NCBI GenBank assembly: GCA_963825405.1
Contig: CAWGTB010000001.1
Coordinates: 1 to 64,000, forward strand
Direction: 5' to 3'
DNA length: 64,000 nt
From: JACPNO01 sp963825405
GTDB taxonomy: Bacteria; Acidobacteriota; Terriglobia; Bryobacterales; Bryobacteraceae
Positions 34,561-44,633 of the stretch are shown here, in pieces (position 1 is the first letter of the stretch; every line of letters starts with the position of its first letter). A program made the position numbers and the translations under genes. Below the pieces are notes generated by a model. The model did no database searches. It had not been told where the DNA came from and saw only the letters and a program-made list of their open reading frames with translations.

Positions 34561-37202
34561 TGCTGCAGCGATCCGCACGGCTCCAATACCTGCTTCTCGC
34601 GCTCGTAGCCTTCTTCGCGCTCACCCACTTCGTCCTGGGTACGCGACAGAACTTCAACACGCAGAAAAACGGCACATCGCTTGCCCGCTCCCCGTTCTTC
34701 AATGGCTTTCGGAACAACACCGTTAATACCTTGCTGCCCGAGGCGAAAGACGCCGGCCTTCAGTGCCGGAGACGTCATCCGTCACCGTGAATCAACGCAG
34801 CTATACGGGAATCAATGTCCTTGTCAGAGGAACTGCGTCGGAGCAGCCCAACCAGACGATGGCCTTCAGCTACCTTCGTCCCGGAGAGCCCGCGCCGCAT
34901 GCAACGCAACCGTAGTTTTGCGTCCACTCCACGCACAGTCCACTCCGCTATGGGCTTGGATCGTCTGGTTCGTCATCACCATCCGCGGCATTCTTCTGTC
35001 TCGTCACCGGACTGTATGTCGTCTTTGCCCGGCCGCGCAAGCCCGCACGCCTGGCTCATCCTCGGCATCCTGGCCTTACTTCAACTCGCTCTTCACCTCC
35101 GTCTACTACCTCGTCGATCCGCTGAAACCCGTCGCCCTGCTCTGGTCGGTGCATCTCGCAGACCGCGATGCCGCTCTGTCTCATGGCCTTTGGCATCTAC
35201 TTCCCCCAGCGGTCCGAGATCGACATACGTTACCCCTGGATCAAGTGGCTCTTCATCACGCCGATCCTTTTGCTGCTGCCCTATCGATCTTCTTGCAGGA
35301 GTTCGGCCGTCCTTACAACTTCGCTCTCTCGAACTGGCTTATCCCCTACGCCGTCGGCATCAACACCATCGAAACCATCATTGGTTTCTGCGCCATCTCT
35401 TACTTCTTCGTCTGCCTCGCGCCAAAGATCCGCACCGCAACCGGCGATGCGCGCCGCCGCCTGCGCATCCTCTATCGCCGGAACCTGCATTGGCCTCACG
35501 CCATTCTTCATCCTCGTCATCATCGCGCTCGTCCGTAAGACCGACGTCGGCCAGGACATCCCGCAGTGGATCGTCCTCACCGCCGTCGGCATCCTCTTTC
35601 TCTTTCCACTCACCCTCGCTTACGTGGTCGTCGTGCAGCGCGCGATGGATCTCCGCATCCTCATCCGTCAGGGAACCAAATACGCCTTCGCCCGCCGCTC
35701 CGTCGGCATCGTCTCTGCGTCCTGCTCGCCATCTGGATGGCCTACCGCTTCGCCAATTCATTCGCGAGGCCCCGGCCATCACCGCAACGTCGACATCGTC
35801 CAGATGCTTCGCCATCATCGGCATCTTCTTCGCCTTCCGCTTCGTGCTCTCGCGGCGTCTGCAGCAACGCCTCGATCAGCGCTTCTTCCGCGAGGCCTAC
35901 TCCACCGAGCAGGTCCTCTCCGAGCTCTCCGACGAGGCCCGCAACTTCACCGAAGTCGACCCGCTTCTCAAGACCATCACCCAGCGCATCGGCGACACGC
36001 TGCACATCGAGCGCATCGCCGTCTTCCTGCGCTCCGGCGACACCTACCGCCTCCAGCTCGCGACCGGAACACCCGGCGCTGCCACGCTGTCACTCCGCTC
36101 GGCTCCTTCTCGCTCCCTGCAACCTCAACCACTATCACCACGCTCGCTCGCGGCCGGGCTCCCGCCAACGTCTATCGCGACGACCCCTCCAGCTGGCTCG
36201 TCGACGCCTCCGACTCCGAGCGCGCCGCGCTCAACGATCTCTCCACCGAGCTTCTCGTCCCTCTCCCCGGCCGCAACCGTCTCGCCGGCGTCATCGCGCT
36301 CGGCCCCAAGCGATCCGAAGAGCCCTACTCCCGCACCGACCGCCAACTCCTCCAATCCGTCGCCACCCAGACCGGCCTCGCGCTCGAAAACGCCGAGCTC
36401 TTCGAACACCTCTCCACCGAGATCGCTCACCGCGAGCGCGTCTCCCGCGAAATTGAGATCGCCCGCGAGGTCCAGGAGCGCCTCTTCCCGCAGGTCTACC
36501 CCCATCTCGAGGGCGTCGATCTCGCCGGCTTCTGCCGCCCCGCCCAGGCCGTCGGCGGCGACTACTACGACTTCTTCCTTCTCCCCGGCAGTTCCGGCGG
36601 CCCGACGACGTCGCGCCTCGCCCTCGCTCTCGGCGACATCTCCGGCAAAGGCATCTCCGCCGCCCTCCTCATGGCCAGCCTCCGCGCCAGCCTGCGTAGC
36701 GCAGCGCTGCTGCAACCCGGCGATCTCGCCACGCTGATGCGCCACGTCAACCGCCTCGTCTACGAGTCCTCGACCTCCAACCGTTACGCCACCTTCTTCT
36801 ACGCCGAGTACGACCCCGACACCCGCGTCCTCACCTACGTAAACGCTGGCCACAACCCGCCAGTCATTCTTCGCGGCGACGAGACCATCCAGCTTGAGGC
36901 CACCGGAACCGTCATCGGCCTGCTCCCCGACGTCCCCTACACCCGCGCCAATGTCCTCCTTCAACCCGGCGACATCCTCATCGCCTTCACCGACGGCGTC
37001 TCCGAAGCCATGAACTCCGCTGACGACGAGTGGGGCGAAGACAACATGGTCGCCGCTGCCCGCGCTCCTGCTCAATCAGCCGAATGGCAGTCCACCAACT
37101 GCGGCCAACTGCGTCAAGTGCATCATCGAAGCCGCCGACCGCTTCACCGCCGGAGCCCCCCAGCACGACGACATGACCCTCCTCATCTGCAAGATCCGCT
37201 AG
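34561..37202 (+). CDS. Membrane-bound SpoIIE family protein phosphatase with GAF domain (frameshifted)
   Basis: About 880 residues across several frames. N-terminus MLQRSARLQYLLLALVAFFA is a membrane anchor; a periplasmic region has SYTGINVLVRGTASEQPNQT; several membrane helices follow (AWIVWFVITI, LFITPILLLLPY, WLIPYAVGINTIETIIGF, GLTPFFILVIIALVRKTD, IVLTAVGILFLFPLTLAYVV). Then a GAF domain (QRIGDTLHIERIAVFLRSGD to LATQTGLALENAELFEHLS region) and a PP2C domain: REIEIAREVQERLFPQVYPH, FCRPAQAVGGDYYDFFLLPG, LGDISGKGISAALLMASLRA, YVNAGHNPPVILRGDE, IAFTDGVSEAMNSADDEWGE and GAPQHDDMTLLICKIR. A signal-responsive phosphatase acting on an anti-sigma-antagonist-type partner is likely. Its stop shares CTAG with that of the convergent antiporter. 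Confidence 0.85.
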
Positions 37203-38423
37203 CTCTTTCGGTCCAACAGATCCAGCAGCGGCACTGTCATCGCGGTTGTCACAATTGCCATCAGAACAAAGACTGTGAACAGCACCGGCCCCAGAATCCC
37301 CTCGCGTAACCCAACATTGAGCACGACCAACTCCACCAGCCCCCGCGTGTTCAGCAACACCCCAATCTCAACGGCTCTCTTCCACGACTGCCTGCCTGTC
37401 TTTGCGGCAAACGCGGCCCCACCAATCTTTCCCGCTACTGCAGCCAGCAAAACAACCGCCAGCCACTCCAGCCCGGCTCTTGTAAGCATCTCTCGCTGCA
37501 TGCGAAGCCCGGTCATCGCAAAGAAGACTGGAAGCGCAATCCACACCACCGGTCTAGTCGCACGTCCCAGCATCTCAACGAGCACCTGCCGCCGCGGCGC
37601 ACAAACTCCTGCTAGGAACGCTCCAAAGAATGCATGAACGCCAAGCGCCTCGGTGACCCGCGCAGCCACAAATGCCAGAATAACCATCGCCGGAATCCAT
37701 ATCCACGTCCTCGATTTGCATCTCACAGCAAGTCGCGCAAGTGCAGGACGGACCACCAGCAGCATCAACGCAGTTAGCGCCACCAGCAGCACTAGCCGTA
37801 ATCCCGCCTCTCCGGCGCCGCCGCCATGTGTTATCGCCAGCGTCACTGCGAGCAGCGACCACGCCACCAGATCATTGCCTGCTGCGCAGATCAACGCTAC
37901 CGAAGCTGTTGCCGCATCGACAGCTCCGTCGGTCCCCCTCCGCTCTGCAAGAATTCGCGCCAGCACTGGCAGGGCAGTGATGCTCATCGCAATTCCCACG
38001 AACAGCACGAAGCCCACCTTCGACCCATGCGGGTGGCCAAACCGCGCCAGTAAAGCGGGTGCAATCGCCGCACCCAAACAAAACGGAGCCGCAATGCTTC
38101 CAACGGTAATCGCAAGCGTGGCACCGCGATTCTGCCCTACCGTCTCAAGATCAACTTCTATCCCCACGAAAAACAGGAACAGTATCAGTCCCGCCTGGCT
38201 TACGATCTCCAGGTCCACCAAGCCGTCCCGCCGGAAACAACATCGAGGAAGCCGTCGGCAGCAGATGTCCAAACGCCAGAGGACCCAGCAGCAGCCCTCC
38301 AGTAATCTCTCCCACCACGAGTGGCTGTCGCAGCCGCTGCGACAGCCATCCACACAACCGAGTCACCGCAACGATCACCGCAATCTGGATCGCAATCAAA
38401 AGTAGCTCTAACGTGAAATTCAT
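37199..38423 (-). CDS. CPA2-type cation:proton antiporter (one frameshift)
   Basis: About 408 residues, 12 or so membrane helices. Start at 38423 (MNFTLELLLIAIQIAVIVAV), then LRQPLVVGEITGGLLLGPLA, and after a shift near 38225 EIVSQAGLILFLFFVGIEVD, GIAMSITALPVLARILAERR, VALICAAGNDLVAWSLLAVT (ND motif of the ion site) and VEIGVLLNTRGLVELVVLNV. This is the Kef/NapA-like Na+/H+ exchanger family without TrkA domains. Its start overlaps the stop of the upstream small gene (ATGA). Confidence 0.88.
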
Positions 38424-38936
38424 TGCGCTGCCCGATGCTTCGCCTTTCGGGCCTCAATCACGATCACAAGTTCGATCACCAGCAACACCAGCCCCGCAGG
38501 AAACATCCTTGAGCCAAGCATCCCTGGCCAGTTCATCCTGAAACCCGATATCCAATCCATCGCAAACAGGCCGATGCCTCCGAAGAACAGGATCGACCCG
38601 CACCATCTCCGAAAGCGTGCTGTGATCTCGCTCTCGCCCTTGTACTCTCCGCCGCGCATCTCCCGCACCGGAGCATGCGCCATCCCCTCGTGGGTCATAC
38701 ACGCGGCAGCGTATCGTAGGATCTCTTTCAACGCAGCGCGTCGCAAACTGTTCCGCCTCTGCCAGCGAGGTAAAGATCACGCACGCAGGCTCTCGCCCGG
38801 ACCTCAAATCTTCAGGATCGCCCTCAGGCAAAGGCTGAGGTCCCGAAAACAAAACCGCATACTCTCCCGGCGACATGCGCTCGTTCCAGCTTTGGGGAGT
38901 CGCGGTCGGATCAAAGAGCAGCAGCGTACGGGCCAT
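38420..38936 (-). CDS. Small membrane protein upstream of the antiporter (frameshifted)
   Basis: About 172 residues. MARTLLLFDPTATPQSWNER starts at 38936; the cytoplasmic part reads CVIFTSLAEAEQFATRCVER. After a shift near 38700 it continues HEGMAHAPVREMRGGEYKGE, then two membrane segments RWCGSILFFGGIGLFAMDWI and LGSRMFPAGLVLLVIELVIV and a basic tail KAKHRAAQ. The 4-base overlap with the antiporter start suggests that the two are translated together. Family not recognised. Confidence 0.65.
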
Positions 38937-38958
38937 CTTCCAAGTATAAAATCCAGCA

Positions 38959-40254
38959 CTACCTCAGCGATATCACCACGATTCGTCCGTCTGAATGAAA
39001 GCTCCCGCCGGTCGCTGTCCTAGCCTCCGTCATCGGGTTCGTCGGTGTCACATAGGCCGCGCTCGAGTACACACCTGCCGCATCGAAGCTGTTCAGCAGG
39101 TAGTCCCGCTCCTTGTCGATCTCAGGGTCGATCTTGTGCGTCACCTTGCCATTGCGCTGGTCCTTCTCGAAGCCAATATCATGCGTCGCCGAACCAACCC
39201 ACATCGGTCGCCCGTCGATCGTCTTGTCCGTCTGCCACACTCGCAGATGATGCCGTTCCGCTGCCACCAGCAACGGATCGGCGCGCGCATAAGACATATC
39301 CTGTGGCCTGCCGAACAGGAACAGTGTGCTCATCGGCATCTCCGTGTAGGCTTCCTTGTTCAGCGTCTTCAGCAATCCATTCACAATTGCATCCTGTACC
39401 GACTTATCCACCGCTACCCAGCCCGCGGCCTTATATGCCGCCTCCACTTGCTCCTTCGTCCCCACCAGGGCGAAGTTCACCATGTCTCCGGGGTTTGCCT
39501 CTGCCGTCGTGCTGTCCGAAACCCTCCGGGGAATCGTTGCAAAGACATCAGGAGTGATCAGCGTATTGATCGCAGCCACTGGAGTTCCCGATGCACTCTT
39601 TGCGTCAGCCTTCGGGGCTGGCGTGAACTTCAACTTCACCTTGTACTCCCCTGTAAAGGTCAGGTCGCTGCTCGTATTTACCCGCAGGTACAACTTTCCT
39701 GTAGTTGGCAAAGGTACCTGTCCTGAGGCTCCAATAGAGAAGGGGACGGAGGCTCCCATATCGCTTACGCGGCCGATCAATGCACCCACCTTCGCCTGGT
39801 TCAACGGGAACTGCCGGATGAGGTCCTTCCATCCGCGGTCAACCCCGTCAGCCGAAGCCTTGCGACCATCGGCCATCGACACATCACCGGTTACGGTAAA
39901 GTTCGCCGACTCACCGGCGGCCACCACCACGCCGGTATCCAACCAGTCGCTGTCTTTCACCGTGAAATCGTAGCTCTGTTTATGTGCCGGAATGGCGGTT
40001 GTATTCTTCGGGTCCTTGTCGCGCATGCCTACGATCGCTTCCACGCGCGGCCCTATCGTCGGTGTCACTGCAGGAGCGGCAACCGGAGCAACAATCGGGG
40101 TCGTCACCGGAGGAGCCGCCGGAACCGTTGCATTCGACTGGCCGTACCCCATGGGGCCGGTCTTAACCAGAACCAGTATCGACAACAGTACCGCTATCGG
40201 CAGCGCTCTACTCCAGCGTCGCTCGGCAGTTGGAAATCGTTTAGAGTGATTCAT
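38959..40254 (-). CDS. LssY C-terminal domain secreted protein
   Basis: Intact; I choose the ATG at 40254 (MNHSKRFPTAERRWSRALPI) with GGGGA upstream, giving about 431 residues. A signal/anchor segment (ALPIAVLLSILVLVKTG) is followed by a Pro/Ala-rich linker. Residues about 80-220 form a beta-rich domain (FTVKDSDWLDTGVVVAAGES). The C-terminal LssY_C domain shows YKAAGWVAVDKSVQDAI, MPMSTLFLFGRPQDMSYARA, HHLRVWQTDKTIDGRPMWVG and THDIGFEKDQRNGKVTHKID. The role of LssY_C is unknown; it occurs in type I-secretion-linked and PAP2-linked proteins. Divergent from the lipoprotein gene at 40298. Confidence 0.85.
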   Translation of the reverse strand: MNHSKRFPTAERRWSRALPIAVLLSILVLVKTGPMGYGQSNATVPAAPPVTTPIVAPVAAPAVTPTIGPRVEAIVGMRDKDPKNTTAIPAHKQSYDFTVKDSDWLDTGVVVAAGESANFTVTGDVSMADGRKASADGVDRGWKDLIRQFPLNQAKVGALIGRVSDMGASVPFSIGASGQVPLPTTGKLYLRVNTSSDLTFTGEYKVKLKFTPAPKADAKSASGTPVAAINTLITPDVFATIPRRVSDSTTAEANPGDMVNFALVGTKEQVEAAYKAAGWVAVDKSVQDAIVNGLLKTLNKEAYTEMPMSTLFLFGRPQDMSYARADPLLVAAERHHLRVWQTDKTIDGRPMWVGSATHDIGFEKDQRNGKVTHKIDPEIDKERDYLLNSFDAAGVYSSAAYVTPTNPMTEARTATGGSFHSDGRIVVISLR

Positions 40255-40297
40255 ATTGATTCCCCAAACTAAGATGCTCAACCCGGGTCAGCCGCGT

Positions 40298-41037
40298 ATG
40301 TCGCTTCATGTTTTCGCCAGGAAGATCGTTTCTCTCTCGGCTGCGGCGGTGTGCGCCATCATGCTCTCTGGTTGCCAGGGAATCGTCGCCACGCAGAGTG
40401 GCTCGCAGGTCCGAATCATCGACGCCTCCCCAGACGCTCCGGGACTCGACATCTATCAGAACAACGCGGCCATCGCGTACAATCTCGGCTTCGGAACCAT
40501 TACGTCATACGTTCCCATCGATCCCGGAACCTACACGACCAGCGCAACGGTGGCAGGCACCAAACAGGTGATGTCCTCTTCCAAGGGCACCTTCGTCACC
40601 GGCACTCAGTACACCGTGCTCATCGGGAATGTCTCCGCCAGCCTGCAGCAACTCACCCTCAAGGACCAGAGCATAGCCGCTCCCTCAGGACAGATTGCCC
40701 TGCGCTTCATCGATCAGGCCACGCGCATCACACCCCTGGACATCTACCTCGTCCCGCTGGAAAGAAGCTCACCGACGTCACCCCGGTCGTAACCAACATC
40801 AACTTCGGCACCAATACCGGGTACCTCAATATCCCCACCGGAACCTACACGCTCGTCATGGTTCCCACCGGTACCATTCCCGCCAGTGACACCATCGCCA
40901 CGTACGTGGGCGCACAGATCACCTACACCGGCGGCTCCGCAAGCACAGTCATTCTGATCGACCAGCAACTCGTCACCACGCCGGGTCTGCAGGTCATCGT
41001 CGCACCCGACTACACCTCGCCATCGGCCACGAGCTAG
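40298..41037 (+). CDS. DUF4397 domain lipoprotein (one frameshift)
   Basis: Start at 40298 (MSLHVFARKIVSLSAAAVCA) with a lipobox IMLSGC, so a lipid-anchored protein. The DUF4397 beta-sandwich follows: VRIIDASPDAPGLDIYQNNA, YVPIDPGTYTTSATVAGTKQ and YTVLIGNVSASLQQLTLKDQ. A shift near 40760 leads to the second repeat VTPVVTNINFGTNTGYLNIP and VILIDQQLVTTPGLQVIVAP, ending at 41037. About 246 residues. DUF4397 proteins are surface or periplasmic; function unknown. Confidence 0.85.
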
Positions 41038-41057
41038 TCAACAAGAGCATACCCCTT

Positions 41058-41097
41058 GTCATCCTGAGCGAAGCGCGAGCGGAGTAGAAGGACCTGC
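41058..41097 (+). repeat. GTCATCCTGAGCG-type intergenic repeat, second copy
   Basis: Core GTCATCCTGAGCG followed by AAGCGCGAGCGGAGTAGAAG and GACCTGC, matching 27825-27866 apart from small indels. It lies 20 bases after the DUF4397 lipoprotein stop; the rest of the gap up to 41293 shows no gene. Confidence 0.8.
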
Positions 41098-41293
41098 ATT
41101 TCTTGCGCACAGGCACGGCTGCTGGCGTCGCATCCGCAACCCTCGCAAATCGCAAAAGTCGTGTCTCCCGCAAAAAAGATAGCTTCTCGCAACTCGCGCA
41201 ACACGCGCGAACTCCTTGTGTCTACTCCCACCGTACGACGTTGGCCTGCAGCGCTCAGGCCAACGAAGAATATCGAACACTTGGAGACCCTGT

Positions 41294-41614
41294 ATGAAGA
41301 TCACTCAAGTCGCACTCGCGCTCTTCTTTGCCCTCCCCGCCGCCTCCCTCGTGGCCCAGACCAATGCCTCTATCAACCAGCGCAAAGTAAACCAGCAGGA
41401 TCGTATCGGTCAGGGTGTTCAGAGCGGCCAGCTCACCGCCGGCGAGACCGCCCACATCGAAAAGCAGGAGTCGGCGATCAATCACGAAGAGCGGGCCATG
41501 CGCGCTCAGGACAACGGCCACCTCACTACGGCCGACAAAAAGCTCATCAGTCATCAGCAGAATCAGGAGTCGAAACGCATCTACCGCGATAAGCACAACA
41601 GCCGCGTCCGGTAG
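41294..41614 (+). CDS. Small periplasmic helical protein
   Basis: Start at 41294 after TTGGAG: MKITQVALALFFALPAASLV then AQ is a signal peptide. The mature 85 residues are polar and helical with two related stretches, NQQDRIGQGVQSGQLTAGET and NHEERAMRAQDNGHLTTADK, each ending in a basic helix. The open frame upstream to 41216 is not needed. This type of small exported protein with repeated GxLTxxE/D motifs is common in Acidobacteriota; function unknown. Confidence 0.75.
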   Translation: MKITQVALALFFALPAASLVAQTNASINQRKVNQQDRIGQGVQSGQLTAGETAHIEKQESAINHEERAMRAQDNGHLTTADKKLISHQQNQESKRIYRDKHNSRVR

Positions 41615-41692
41615 TTTCTGACGCAGATTTCCACAGGAAATCCTGTCAAGTCCCAATCGCCGATAAGTTACATCAATTCAGCAAGATACGTG

Positions 41693-41780
41693 GTGCCGAT
41701 CAATTACCCTCACTCAGCTATAATCGAGAAGTAGAAAACAAAAAGAGCCCCGGTGGTGTAGCCGGGGCTCTCTTCTTTGT
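41693..41780 (+). ncRNA. Candidate very short RNA unit (promoter block plus terminator hairpin), copy 2
   Basis: GTGCCGAT at 41693 and a consensus TATAAT at 41719-41724 have exactly the spacing seen at 23463/23489, with AATT and CCCTC shared between them. After a short A-rich leader a 10-bp stem AGAGCCCCGG (41744-41753) and CCGGGGCTCT (41762-41771) with T-rich trailer (CTTCTTTG) ends the unit. The transcript would be about 50 nt. The hairpins of the two units differ in sequence, so the promoter block is what is conserved. Upstream of the MATE gene, but the terminator stands between them. Confidence 0.5.
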
Positions 41781-41863
41781 GCGCAACTTCGATGGTCGTG
41801 TCCCTGAGGTACGGACCTAAGTTTTTTATTTTGAGCATTTACACGATTTAAGGGGGAGGGGTC

Positions 41864-43253
41864 ATGTCAATACGGCAGCAAATCCGGCCCGTCCTCACCC
41901 TCGCTCTCCCGCTCATCGCCGCCGAGCTCGGCTGGATGGCCATGGGCATCGTCGACACCGTCATGGTCGGCCACATGGCGAACCCGGCCATCAACATCGC
42001 CTCCGCCGCCCTCGGCCAGGTCCTCTACAACACCCTGGCCTTCGGCATCGCCGGCGTCCTGCTCTCGCTCGATACCTACCTCTCGCAGTCCCACGGAGCC
42101 GGTCGCTTCGAAGAAGCGAACCGCTGGCTCTACCACGGCCTCATCCTCGCGGCCATCCTCGCAGCGGTTCTCTTCGGCCTCATCGAGCTCGCCCCGATCG
42201 GCATGCGCCGCATGCCCATCAACCCGCAGGTCATGGAAGGCGCCATCCGCTTCCTCCACGCCCTCAACTGGGGAACACCAACCCTCTTCCTCTACTTCAC
42301 CCTCCGCCGCTACCTGCAGGCCTTCAATCACGTCCGCCCCATCGCCTTCGCCCTCGTCACCGCGAACCTCTGCAACGTCTTCTTCAACTGGATTCTCATC
42401 TACGGTCACAGCTGGGGCGCGATCAAGATCCCCGCGCTCGGCATCGTCGGCTCCGGCCTCGCAACCTCCATCTCGCGCGCCTACCTCGCCCTCTTCATCG
42501 CCGGCGTCCATCTGGTACGTCGAGCGCAAACACAACTACGGTCTGCGCTCCACGCTTCGCCACATCGAGACCTCCCGCCTCAAGCGCCTCACCATCCTCG
42601 GCGCTCCCGCAGGCGCCCACATCTTCGTCGAGATCGCCATCTTCGCCACCGTCACCTTCCTCATCGGAACCATGGGGCCGCTCCAACTCGCAGGCCACGA
42701 GATCGCACTGAACTGCGCCAGCTTCACCTTCATGGTCCCCTTCGCCATCTCCGCCGCCGCAGCAGTGCGCGTCGGTCAGGCGATCGGCCGCAAGGCACCC
42801 AACGAAGCCGCCGCCGCAGGCTGGACAGCCATCCTCCTCGGTGCCATCGTCATGGCGACGTTCTCCCTCGTGCTGTCAGTCTTCGCGCACCCCATCGCAC
42901 GAGCCTTCACCCCGGACGCAGCGGTCATCGCCGCCACCGTTCCTCTGCTCTATGTCGCCGCCGCCTTCCAGTTCTTCGACGGCCTGCAGATCACTGCCAC
43001 CGGCGCTCTGCGCGGAGCTGGCAACACCCATGCCGGCCTCATCGTCCACATCATCGGCTACTGGATCATCGGCCTGCCCGTCGGCTGCTGGCTCGGCTTC
43101 CGCATGGGCCACGGGGCGGTCGGGCTCTGGCTTGGACTCTGCGCCGGTCTGATCGTCGCGGGACTCGCACTGACGACGGTCTGGCGTCGCACCACCAGCA
43201 ATCTCGCACTGCTTCAACCCATCGCAAGACACGAAGACCCGATCAGCTCTTAG
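41864..43253 (+). CDS. MATE family efflux transporter (frameshifted)
   Basis: About 460 residues, NorM-like, with 12 membrane segments. MSIRQQIRPVLTLALPLIAA starts at 41864 after AGGGGGAGG. Typical blocks: ELGWMAMGIVDTVMVGHMA, LSLDTYLSQSHGAGRFEEAN, LRRYLQAFNHVRPIAFAL and VFFNWILIYG. The frame breaks near 42510; the second half has LAGHEIALNCASFTFMVPFA, VRVGQAIGRKAPNEAAAAGW and GLQITATGALRGAGNTHAGL, ending DPISS at 43253. Exports cationic drugs by Na+ or H+ antiport in characterised members. It ends 3 bases before a convergent gene. Confidence 0.9.
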
Positions 43254-43255
43254 GG

Positions 43256-44616
43256 TCAGTTTTTGGCCTGTCTTCTGACAGCCGGTACATCAGGATCGCC
43301 ATGCGCTTCGCCTGTCTGCGGAATCGAGTCCAGAAAGATCGTCTCGCCCTCCGCATGCGAGCCTTCGCCCATCGCTCCGGTTCCTACCAGACCGGGAACG
43401 TAGGGAGCGACGAACGCGATATCGCCCGCGCCGCGCAGCATCGGATCCATCTCGCTCATCGGCGGCAGACCCAGCGATTCGTTTACCTGGTTTAGCTGTT
43501 TCAGGACCGCGCGACTCGCCTCGGTGGGAGCCATCGCAGGATAGCCATCCTGAAACGCGATCGTCGCTCCGGTTCTCGGAAGATGATCGCGGACGATCGC
43601 CTCCATCTTCGCCCGTATCCTTGCGGTCTGATCGTTGTCGAGCGTGCGCATGTCACCTGAGCGCAATCGCGACCGGAGGGACGATGTTGCTCTTGCCGGT
43701 GGCGGCTCCTCCACGTCCGTTCTCATTCATCGTTCGCAGTCGAACCACCCAGCACAAGGCCGACGTTGTAAGTGAGCCCCGGCTCCTTAAGCTCCTTACG
43801 GAACGCATCCAGAATCCGCGCAAGCTCGTAGATCGCGCCGTCGCCGAGATGATCTCCGAAGACCTGCGAAGAATGACCGCTTCGACCGCTCGTCTCCAGC
43901 CGCCAGGAACTCGACACTCCTGCGGCTGATGCTCTGCGCGTCCTTGCCATCCACTCGTCCGCCCGACTCGAACTCCAGTGCGACGTCGCTCTTCTTCGCC
44001 GCATCGATCATGTCTTTGCGCGAGAGAGACAATCGGCTCGCCGTGTCGTTCCTCATCGCCACTCAGCACGATCCTGATCTCAGCCTTGTCCAGAGCGCCC
44101 GCAGCCTTCATTGCTCTGAGCGCCGTCAGCATGACGACCAGTCCACCCTTCATATCGTTGACGCCCGGACCCGTCGCGACGTTGCTGTTAGTGCCCGGAA
44201 CGATCGAGTACCGCTGAAAGCTGCTCGAAGGCTCGAAGACGGTATCGAGGTGGCCGATCAGCAGCATGTCGCTTGCCGCACTTACCCGCGCCGGCAGGAC
44301 AGGCATGCTCAGCAACAAGATCACCCGCGCGCCCATCCACCGACTGCATCGGCTCCCAGTGCGTCTTGAATCCAAGCTCCGCAATCTGCGGCTCAACTAC
44401 ATCCTTCACGGCAATGACGCCCGCCAGGTTCATCGTTCCACTGTTGATGTTCACCAGCTTTCTCAAGCAGCGCAACGGCAGCGGGCGTCTCTGAGTCGAC
44501 GGTCTTGACCATCGCCGATTCAGTGGAATTCATCGTTGCGCCTGTGTGGAGGCAGCAACCGCAAGAGACACCGCTCCCACAATCCGCAGAGTCATGCCTG
44601 GCGATATCTTCGTCAT
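43256..44616 (-). CDS. M20 family metallopeptidase, glutamate carboxypeptidase-like (frameshifted)
   Basis: About 450 residues. A start at 44616 gives a signal peptide MTKISPGMTLRIVGAVSLAV (then AASTQAQ); the frame then shifts to TVDSETPAAVALLEKLVNIN and SGTMNLAGVIAVKDVV. Metal ligands are in LLIGHLDTVFEPSSSF and ATGPGVNDMKGGLVVML, with ALDKAEIRIVLSGDEERHGE for the catalytic Glu region. The C-terminal part from 43726 reads ARIRAKMEAIVRDHLPRTGA and MLRGAGDIAFVAPYVPGLVG. At least four breaks. An exported zinc exopeptidase of the CPG2 type is the best call. Confidence 0.82.
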
Positions 44617-44633
44617 GGGCGGAGCATAACACG

